Shown here: positions 6,907 through 12,972 of the stretch, in pieces | Layout: every line of letters begins with the position of its first letter | Position numbering within the stretch: position 1 is the stretch's first letter | Origin: CAYWTS01 sp964461265 | GTDB taxonomy: Bacteria; Bacteroidota; Ignavibacteria; Tepidaquicellales; OLB5 | Assembly (NCBI GenBank): GCA_964461265.1 | Contig: CAYWTS010000027.1 | Location: forward strand, 1 to 30,325 | Length of the DNA stretch: 30,325 nt | Reading direction: 5' to 3' | Translations under genes and position numbers: made by a program | The notes under the pieces: model-generated | Seen by the model: only the letters and a program-made list of their open reading frames with translations | Told to the model about the DNA's origin: nothing | Databases searched by the model: none

Positions 6907-8985
6907 TTAAGAGATACCGATAAACCTTAGTCCGTTATAAGCAATAAACGCAAGCATATAAGCTGTAATCGTATAAATTATGATTTGAAGAACAGGTATT
7001 TTCCATGAACCGGTTTCTTTTCTTGCAACAGCTACTGTAGATAAACACTGCATTGCGAACATAAAGTAAATAATTAATGATATTATTGAAGCAGTCGTAA
7101 ATAATGGAGTATCTGAATTTTCAATCTGTGCTTCCCTCATAGTTGAAACTATCGACGATTGCATGTTATCTCCATCTCCATCGGTAATATTCAATGTTAT
7201 TGTAAGCGCACTTACAAATACTTCTCTGGCAGCAAATGCTGAAACCAAAGATACTCCGATCCGCCAATCCCAGCCAAGGGGAGTTAATAACGGTTCAAAG
7301 AACTTCCCCGAAATAGCTGCAAACGAGTTGTTAAGCCTTTGATTCTCGGTTAATCTCTGAACCTGTTCGGCATTTAAGCCGTTAATACGTTCTGTATCGA
7401 TTTTTGGACTTACATCAGGGAAATAAGTGATAGTCCATAATATTAAAGAAATAAATACAATTAACGGACCTGCTTTTTTTACGTAAACAAACGATTTATG
7501 AAGTGTATTTTTAATTATGTGCCTCAAAACAGGTTTCCTGTATGCAGGAAGCTCAAGCATAAAAGTTGATTTCTCGCCGGTTTTTTTAAATCTGCTTATA
7601 ATACCTGCAAATATTGAACCTGATATTAAGCTAAGTAAATAAATCGCACCCATTGCGATACCGCCAATCCATGGCTTGGAGGGTGGTATTACAAAAGCCA
7701 AAAGCAATGCAAAAACCGGCAGTCTGGCACTGCAGCTCATCAGTGGAATAACAAAAATGGTCAGGTATCTTTCATAACGATTGTTTATAGTTCTTGCAGC
7801 AAGTATAGCGGGAATAGCGCATGCATATCCCGAAATCATTGGAACAAATGACCTGCCATTTAAACCAAATCTGGTTAAAGGTTTGTCTATAATCATAGCA
7901 GCCCTTGCAAGGTACCCGGTATCTTCAAGCAAAGCCAGGAGAAGAAACAGTATAAAGATTTGCGGTATAAAAATCATCACCGAACCGACACCGTTTATTA
8001 AGCCCTTTGTAATTAAATCGTTATACCATGTATTTTCGGGAAGTATGTTTGAAGCACCCTTGGAAAGCAGCCCAAAAGCTGTATCAACCAGGTCCATTAG
8101 CGGACTTGCTGCCCAGAAAACAGAAGTGAATATTATTCCCATCGAGATAAAGAAGATTACAAGCCCCCAAAAACGATGAAGAAATATTTTATCAAGTCTT
8201 GCTGTGTCTCTAACAGGTTCGCGTTTTGCACTGCCGAAATATTTTCGGTTAATTCCCTCAATTTCAGGAGAGGATTCGATTGGTTTAATAACCTCAGTCT
8301 CAGTTTGTTCTGTAAACCGGTATAATTCTATTATTTCATTAAGTTTTGGTAAAGAAGGTTGGGTAATTTTGTTAACAACTTCATACTCGATAACTTCATG
8401 ATAAATTTTCCTCACTTCATCAACAAGCTTTTCAATACCCGCACCAACTCTGCCATTAACAATTACTACAGGTGTTTTTAAAATCTCCTGTAACCGGTGT
8501 ATATCAACTCTAAATCCTTTATCCTCAAGCAAATCATACATAGTTAAAGCAACTATAACTTTAAATCCTGCATCAATCATCTGTTTAACTACATATAATT
8601 GACGTGAAAGCTGAGTACAATCGGTGGTCACAATTACAACATCCGGTAATCCGTACTGCGGGTGTTTAAATAATGCATTTACTGTGACCTTTTCATCAGG
8701 TGATTCCGGGTGAATACTTATTATCCCGGGAGAATCTAAAACAATTGCATTGAATTTGAATTCTTCTGAAAAATTACCCGTGTGGTATTCAACAGTTGCA
8801 CCGGGATAGTTTGCAGTTTTAAAGTGTGAACCGGTTAATGTGTTGAATAGTGTTGTTTTACCCGAGTTCGGTTGTCCAACTACTGTGATAAAAGGCAGTT
8901 TTTTATTCGTAGTTTTGTTTTCGGATGCGGTTATAAAACCTGAGGAATTTTCAGCCAATTTTGCCTTTATTGTACTTTTATGCAT
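6907..8985 (-). CDS. feoB: Ferrous iron transport protein B
   Basis: A 692-residue Fe(II) transporter of the inner membrane with an N-terminal cytosolic G domain. G1 is GQPNSGKT (37-44), G2 lies in NYPGATVE (59-66), and G3 is DSPG (84-87). The membrane part carries the paired gate motifs, including GYACAIPAILAART with its conserved Cys and IPLMSCSARLPVFALLLAF. The C-terminal helices and length match the family. One oddity is that the G4 position reads TMYD (148-151) where NxxD is usual, and the G5 segment NGRVGAG is also atypical, so nucleotide specificity or affinity may differ. The start at 8985 overlaps the end of feoA by 19 bp, so the two are translationally coupled. Confidence 0.93.
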   Translation of the reverse strand: MHKSTIKAKLAENSSGFITASENKTTNKKLPFITVVGQPNSGKTTLFNTLTGSHFKTANYPGATVEYHTGNFSEEFKFNAIVLDSPGIISIHPESPDEKVTVNALFKHPQYGLPDVVIVTTDCTQLSRQLYVVKQMIDAGFKVIVALTMYDLLEDKGFRVDIHRLQEILKTPVVIVNGRVGAGIEKLVDEVRKIYHEVIEYEVVNKITQPSLPKLNEIIELYRFTEQTETEVIKPIESSPEIEGINRKYFGSAKREPVRDTARLDKIFLHRFWGLVIFFISMGIIFTSVFWAASPLMDLVDTAFGLLSKGASNILPENTWYNDLITKGLINGVGSVMIFIPQIFILFLLLALLEDTGYLARAAMIIDKPLTRFGLNGRSFVPMISGYACAIPAILAARTINNRYERYLTIFVIPLMSCSARLPVFALLLAFVIPPSKPWIGGIAMGAIYLLSLISGSIFAGIISRFKKTGEKSTFMLELPAYRKPVLRHIIKNTLHKSFVYVKKAGPLIVFISLILWTITYFPDVSPKIDTERINGLNAEQVQRLTENQRLNNSFAAISGKFFEPLLTPLGWDWRIGVSLVSAFAAREVFVSALTITLNITDGDGDNMQSSIVSTMREAQIENSDTPLFTTASIISLIIYFMFAMQCLSTVAVARKETGSWKIPVLQIIIYTITAYMLAFIAYNGLRFIGIS

Positions 8986-9257
8986 TGAGCTTCGTTACTC
9001 CTTAGTGCAATAATAGTACCGCGGATCGAATATGCTAAAGGGTCTTTAAAGGGAGATTTTGCAATGAGTGTTATTTTCTGGCCTGGCGTAAAGCCCATTT
9101 CCAGAAGACGAAGACAGTGACATTTAATATCAATACACTCATCTCCGAGAGAAGTTATTATCCCGCTCTCGCCTATTAACAAGTCTGCTGCTGTTTTAAA
9201 ATCAGTACTTTTTCTTAAATTTTGTTTCAATTTCTGGTAAATATGACCCAAATTCAT
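8967..9257 (-). CDS. feoA: Ferrous iron transport protein A
   Basis: A 96-residue cytosolic protein with an SH3-like FeoA domain: LGDECIDIKCHCLRLLEMGFTPGQKITLIAKSPF then DPLAYSIRGTIIALR, ending in the typical short strand. The MGFTPGQ turn and the GTIIALR strand are family hallmarks. FeoA partners with FeoB in Fe(II) uptake. The roughly 25-residue N-terminal extension before the domain is somewhat long. It overlaps feoB by 19 bp and is the first gene of the operon. A palindrome (ATGAC-AAAA-GTCAT) lies 27 bp upstream of the start codon and could be the iron-responsive operator. Confidence 0.9.
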   Translation of the reverse strand: MNLGHIYQKLKQNLRKSTDFKTAADLLIGESGIITSLGDECIDIKCHCLRLLEMGFTPGQKITLIAKSPFKDPLAYSIRGTIIALRSNEAQCIKVQ

Positions 9258-9283
9258 TTGTTATTCAATGTAAAACTGAAAAT

Positions 9284-9297
9284 ATGACAAAAGTCAT
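9284..9297. promoter_or_regulatory. Palindrome upstream of feoA, possible metalloregulator operator
   Basis: ATGAC (9284-9288), AAAA, GTCAT (9293-9297) sits in the 71-bp gap between divergent feoA and the glycosyltransferase-like gene. On the feoA strand it reads ATGACTTTTGTCAT and contains CTTTTG, close to a -7 box, so a bound repressor would block transcription. It does not clearly match the classic Fur box; assignment to a Fur- or DtxR-type protein is a guess from context. Confidence 0.4.
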
Positions 9298-9328
9298 TTG
9301 CAGGTATTCACTACCGGAATATTAATAT

Positions 9329-10465
9329 TTGAAAATACTAATTGAAACTTCATTATTTGTCAGGTATTTTAGTTTACTTCTGAAATTGAGTTTAACTAAA
9401 AAGAAAATACTTCTTGTTGAACTTTCAACATCACATCTTGAAATATTATATTCACAAGTTAAGATATTATTAAACAGTAACTGCGAAATCAGTCTTTTTA
9501 TTAATCACAAGCTTCCTTTTCAAGAAAAACATTTTTCCGGAATGCTTAATATTTACAAAATCAGCAGCCCAGAAAGCTTTTTGAGAATTAAAAAACAACT
9601 TAGTGAGATAATTACAAAAGAATGCATAGATAAAATAATTTTCAACACTGCTCATGGATTGACCGTGCGTAACCTATGTCTTTACTTATTATTTAAGAAA
9701 GTAAACTGTTTTGGTGTTTTGCACGAAAGCGAAAAATTATTCAGCAGCTTAACACAGAAAATCATTTCGAAAAAAATAAAAAAATATTTCGTACTTAGCG
9801 ATAGTGTTGCTGATTTCTGCAGGTATAATGCAAAACCGGGACTTGAATTCGAATCATTTTATTCAATCTTTCCGCCATTTAAAAAAATAAACATACCGGT
9901 AAGAAATAATATAATTATAACAATACCGGGAGAGGTTTCCGATAACAGAAAAGATTACACGGGATTATTAAAATTCCTAATAAAATATAAATACAAAATC
10001 CCTGATATAATAAAAATTCATTTTCTCGGTTCAGCTAAAACTTCCGATAGCAGAAAAATACTGCAATTTATTTGCGAATATAATCTGGAAGATTTAATTC
10101 AATACCACACTGAATATATCCCTGAAGAAAAATATTATCAATTTGTTCAAAGCTCCGATATTATTATGCCCTTAATACACCCTGATACAGGAAGTTTTAA
10201 TGAATATTCTGCTTCTAAAATTTCAGGAGCTTTCAATCTTGCTTTTGCATATCGAATTCCTCTGTTAATGCACGAATATTTTAAAGGGCATGAAGATTTT
10301 GAGGAAATCTCTTTATTCTACAATCAGGATAATCTTCTAAACTGTTTAACAGATATTGCATTTAATCCAGATCTTTTAATAAAATATCAGTTAAATTACT
10401 CCCGTAAAACAAGATTCAGCTTTGAATTCCAGTCAAAAAAATATTTGAAATTCCTAAATATTTAG
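9329..10465 (+). CDS. Glycosyltransferase-like protein (putative GT-B fold)
   Basis: A 378-residue protein of GT-B-like appearance: alternating Rossmann-type strands (KKILLVELSTSHLEILYSQV; IDKIIFNTAHGLTVRNLCLYL), a central linker, then a C-terminal half with IHFLGSAK, YHTEYIPEEKYYQFVQSSDI and IMPLIHP, the layout of glycosyltransferase family 4-like donor domains. The usual acidic EX7E donor motif is not evident, so the assignment is tentative. The TTG at 9329 gives the longest frame; a TTG at 9386 (just before SLTKKKILLVELS) is an alternative that would remove a hydrophobic leader. It has unusually high A+T and many Lys/Ile codons. It is divergent from feoA; no sugar-biosynthesis neighbours are present. 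Confidence 0.5.
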   Translation: MKILIETSLFVRYFSLLLKLSLTKKKILLVELSTSHLEILYSQVKILLNSNCEISLFINHKLPFQEKHFSGMLNIYKISSPESFLRIKKQLSEIITKECIDKIIFNTAHGLTVRNLCLYLLFKKVNCFGVLHESEKLFSSLTQKIISKKIKKYFVLSDSVADFCRYNAKPGLEFESFYSIFPPFKKINIPVRNNIIITIPGEVSDNRKDYTGLLKFLIKYKYKIPDIIKIHFLGSAKTSDSRKILQFICEYNLEDLIQYHTEYIPEEKYYQFVQSSDIIMPLIHPDTGSFNEYSASKISGAFNLAFAYRIPLLMHEYFKGHEDFEEISLFYNQDNLLNCLTDIAFNPDLLIKYQLNYSRKTRFSFEFQSKKYLKFLNI

Positions 10466-10549
10466 AATATTTACCGGAAATAATTCTAAAAATACACATT
10501 CTTTTTAAAAATCATATCAGCCCTACTGTTTTATTTTAATAATTTACTT

Positions 10550-10557
10550 TAAATTTG
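10550..10557 (+). promoter_or_regulatory. -7 promoter box abutting the M23 peptidase start
   Basis: TAAATTTG is a perfect match to the TAnnTTTG box and ends six bases before the ATG at 10564. Transcription would start at or near the A of the start codon, implying a leaderless mRNA. No Shine-Dalgarno site is present in the remaining six bases (TGACGT fits none). The -33 element is weak. Confidence 0.5.
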
Positions 10558-10563
10558 TGACGT

Positions 10564-11415
10564 ATGTTACTTAGATATAAGCAAATATCCATCTGCATTC
10601 TCTTAGTATTGTTTACGAATGTCAATATTGTATTAGCTGATAAAAATCCTAAACCTAAACCAAAGAAAATATATTTCTCACTCGAAAAACTCAAAGTCGA
10701 TGTAAAGTTACTAAAAGATGACACTCAATGGTATGAGTCAATTGAAAAAATGAAAAATCCTGTCAGCAAATGGAAATCCACAATGTCACTTATGAGAAAT
10801 GGAACAATAAGTAAAGAGCAAACAATTGATTCTGTTAAAGATTTTTGCAAGCGGATGAATAAATATATTATTGATAATGGTTTTAAAACTTATACTGATT
10901 ATGAATGGGTTTTTCCGGTAAAGGGTTATACAAGTGCTGCAATTGGTGGTAAAAACGGAAGCGGTTTCAATCCATATGGCTTCAGTTTTTACGATATGAA
11001 CTCAGTTGGCCATCCAGCCCATGATATTTTTATTCAAGATAAAGACCAGGATTGTAATGATGATGCGACAGACAAACCGGTCGACATATTATCTATGAGC
11101 AGCGGTATAGTCGTAGAAACACGTGATAACTGGACAACCGAAATGATGTATCAGAAGGGCGGTAATTTTGTTTATGTCTATGATAATTACTCGAATGGAT
11201 TTTTTTATTACGCCCATTTAAAAGACGTATTAGTTAAAACAGGCGATATGGTAAAACCCGGTTCTGTTTTAGGAACGATGGGCAGAACGGGTACCAATGC
11301 TTATCCGAAACGCTCAGCGACTCATTTGCATATTATGTATGTCCGTTCAAACGAGGGTAACCTTATACCCGAAAATATATATAATATGCTTCTCGAAGCA
11401 AAAGTGATTTATTAG
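10564..11415 (+). CDS. M23 family metallopeptidase (peptidoglycan endopeptidase-like)
   Basis: A 283-residue exported protein with a signal peptide (about residues 1-25, ending NIVLA) and a C-terminal LytM/M23 domain. Zinc and catalytic motifs are intact: H150-x3-D154 (in GHPAHDIF), Y216-A-H218-L, and H254-L-H256 (in SATHLHIMY). SSGIVVETRDN and VKPGSVLGTMGRTG are the usual core strands and turn of the family. The enzyme is expected to cleave peptide cross-links in peptidoglycan, or other glycine-containing peptides, in the periplasm. Residues 26-115 form a charged helical region of unknown role. There are no other start codons in the signal peptide, so the ATG at 10564 is accepted; see the adjacent promoter. 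Confidence 0.87.
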   Translation: MLLRYKQISICILLVLFTNVNIVLADKNPKPKPKKIYFSLEKLKVDVKLLKDDTQWYESIEKMKNPVSKWKSTMSLMRNGTISKEQTIDSVKDFCKRMNKYIIDNGFKTYTDYEWVFPVKGYTSAAIGGKNGSGFNPYGFSFYDMNSVGHPAHDIFIQDKDQDCNDDATDKPVDILSMSSGIVVETRDNWTTEMMYQKGGNFVYVYDNYSNGFFYYAHLKDVLVKTGDMVKPGSVLGTMGRTGTNAYPKRSATHLHIMYVRSNEGNLIPENIYNMLLEAKVIY

Positions 11416-11775
11416 CATCACTCGTTCACAAACTGAGTTTAGGAACGAAATAATTAAGTCCGCACTTCCTGAGGTGTCACGCCCTGAGTGCCTGTGGTTG
11501 GGACGCAGCTGGTAAATTTTCTTAAATATACACACCCTCTCCCGACATTGCATGTTCATCTACCGCTGTGAAGATAAGATTTCTTTTCTATTTTATTTGC
11601 AGGGATTTACTGCCTGCTGCGCCGCCTTAAGCGATGAGCGTAAGACAGGGATTCATCAAATCCTTCTAAAGGCTTTAATAAATAACTCAAGTTGACCGCC
11701 TCCATAATAAAAACCGTTAAAACGGTTATTAAGTGGCAATTTTCCATCAATCCCCGACATGAATGTCGGGGTTAC
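11416..11775. other. Gene-free region rich in palindromes
   Basis: No gene is seen in these 360 bp. They hold an imperfect palindrome after the peptidase stop (TCGTTC 11422-11427 / GAACGA 11443-11448 with inner AAACT/AGTTT), a GC-richer unexplained stretch at about 11460-11510 and 11600-11645, a perfect hairpin AACCGTT-AA-AACGGTT (11712-11727) and a perfect hairpin CCCCGACAT-GA-ATGTCGGGG (11752-11771). The last is 4 bp from the target duplication of the mobile element that follows, so this is a hot spot for small repeats. Confidence 0.6.
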
Positions 11776-11944
11776 TAAATAATTGAAGTTACGCAAACCA
11801 TTCCCGCGAAAGCGGGAATCTACAAAATTATATCGCTCCTACGGAGCTAAATTGTTGATTATTAATGTTTACTATAAATATTCCGCTCCTAACGGAGCTA
11901 AAAGAAATGACATATTTATCATTTTGCGTAACTTCAGTAAATAA
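11776..11944. mobile_element. 155-bp MITE-like element, copy B, with 7-bp target duplication
   Basis: The element spans 11783-11937 and is the reverse complement of copy A (6280-6434) with 153 of 155 positions identical; the differences fall at the outermost base and at base 11 of one terminal repeat. It is bounded by perfect TAAATAA repeats at 11776-11782 and 11938-11944, a target duplication different in sequence from that of copy A but of the same length. It contains the same three hairpins and no open reading frame. Confidence 0.88.
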
Positions 11945-12029
11945 TTATAATTATTAACTTTACTTGTTTTAATGGTCAACTTGAGTAAATTAAAAACTTA
12001 CAGTTTTTATAATTTTGAATGTTTAATAG

Positions 12030-12557
12030 TTAAAATTTGTGTTTTACCAGTGCCCATGCTGCCATTGTCATACCATCATAAATCTCGTTGCTTTTTATTT
12101 TTTCCTCCACCTCCTCAACGCTTAATATATGTATTTCAAACTCTTCCGACTCGTCTTTTTTAAACTCATTTGATTTTTTCAAACCTCTTGCAATAAATAC
12201 ATGACATAGTTCGTTAGTTACGCCATTGAATGGGTTAAATACTCCAATAAATTCAAAATCTCCGTCAAAACCTGTTTCTTCTACTAACTCTTTTCTTGCT
12301 ACATCCGTCGGTTTCTGTCCGGCTTTAATTCCCCCTCCCGGAAATTCAAGGCTGAACCGGTCATTAAGATAACGGTACTGATTCACCATAATCAGCTTAC
12401 CGTCATCCGTAACAGGTATAATAAATGCAGAACCTGAAGTATAAACGTAGTGATATTCACCTTCAACTCCGTTTGGGAATAAATATTTATCTACTTTATA
12501 TATCCACCAGGGATTAATATATCTATTTTCTGATGTGAGTGTTTTAGATTTTTTCAT
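12030..12557 (-). CDS. NUDIX hydrolase (ADP-ribose pyrophosphatase-like)
   Basis: A 175-residue cytosolic NUDIX enzyme. The FSLEFPGGGIKAGQ lead-in and the Nudix box at residues 75-97 resemble ADP-sugar pyrophosphatases, which hydrolyse ADP-ribose or related nucleotide sugars. Compared with the consensus GX5EX7REUXEEXGU, the first Glu is Gln81 and the Arg is Lys89, while Glu90, Glu93 and Glu94, the metal-binding set, are kept. Downstream NPFNGVTNELCHVFIARGL matches the substrate-recognition segment of that subgroup. Activity is probable but the changed residues leave some doubt. A hairpin terminator lies just upstream of the start, separating it from the small membrane protein gene. Confidence 0.85.
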   Translation of the reverse strand: MKKSKTLTSENRYINPWWIYKVDKYLFPNGVEGEYHYVYTSGSAFIIPVTDDGKLIMVNQYRYLNDRFSLEFPGGGIKAGQKPTDVARKELVEETGFDGDFEFIGVFNPFNGVTNELCHVFIARGLKKSNEFKKDESEEFEIHILSVEEVEEKIKSNEIYDGMTMAAWALVKHKF

Positions 12558-12561
12558 ATTC

Positions 12562-12592
12562 TGTAAAATAATACGCAGCCTTAAGGGCTGCG
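12562..12592 (-). terminator. Hairpin terminator after the small membrane protein gene
   Basis: CGCAGCC (12574-12580), loop TTAAG, GGCTGCG (12586-12592): a perfect 7-bp GC-rich stem. On the minus strand it is followed by TATTATTTT, so it can terminate transcription from the 35-residue ORF at 12621-12728 just before the NUDIX gene. Confidence 0.6.
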
Positions 12593-12620
12593 GATACCGA
12601 TTAGGCTGAAAAAATTACAA

Positions 12621-12728
12621 TTACTTTTTTTTACCGTAATCTTTCTTAGATGTCCATGCTATGAGAAAAATATACGCTATAAACATTAAGACACCAAGAA
12701 TAATTATTACCCATAAACCTGTATCCAT
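12621..12728 (-). CDS. 35-residue single-span membrane protein
   Basis: An ATG at 12726-12728 opens a 35-codon frame closed by TAA at 12621-12623. The product begins MDTGLWVIIILGVLMFIAYI, continues FLIAWTSKKDY and ends in GKKK: a short polar N-terminus, one uninterrupted hydrophobic helix of about 24 residues and a basic tail, which by the positive-inside rule places the C-terminus in the cytosol. No in-frame stop or awkward codon occurs and a terminator hairpin follows. Small proteins of this design act as accessory subunits of transporters, oxidases or membrane enzymes; no family is assigned here. The gene lies between acs and the NUDIX gene, on the same strand as both. Confidence 0.6.
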   Translation of the reverse strand: MDTGLWVIIILGVLMFIAYIFLIAWTSKKDYGKKK

Positions 12729-12784
12729 TTTTACAAAATAAATTCATATTCAATTGCTGAACAAGGATTAATGACAATTAATAA

Positions 12785-12944
12785 AACAAGGGGCTGTCTT
12801 AAAAGTATTTTTGTAACGCAGAATATTGGCTAAAGACACTACTTTGCGGATGTCTGTGTTGCAATTTTCCTGCTTAATCGTCCGTATAACGGGATGATTA
12901 CAGATTATGGGCAAGAAAATTGCCTTTAAAGACAGCTCCTTGTT
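12785..12944. mobile_element. 160-bp inverted-repeat element downstream of acs
   Basis: Terminal inverted repeats of 21 bp with two mismatches: AACAAGGGGCTGTCTTAAAA at 12785-12804 faces a complementary end at 12924-12944 (CTTTAAAGACAGCTCCTTGT then T). The ends resemble insertion-sequence termini. The right half has a nested palindrome, GCAATTTTCCTGC paired with GCAAGAAAATTGC, and inside it an imperfect AATCGTCCGT / ACGGGATGATT. There is no coding capacity. No clear target duplication is visible, so it may be an old MITE. It lies 28 bp past the acs stop and could also shape the end of the acs transcript. Confidence 0.6.
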
Positions 12945-12972
12945 AGAATGAGCAGAATAACTCTCACAAAAT

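Noticed and set aside
7781..8401. Plus-strand open frames opposite feoB
   Set aside because: They are antisense shadows of conserved feoB codons and show no recognisable protein features.
6435..11783. A composite transposon formed by the two 155-bp elements carrying feoAB
   Set aside because: Each copy has its own, different 7-bp target duplication, which shows two separate insertions rather than one transposition of the whole block, and no transposase is present.
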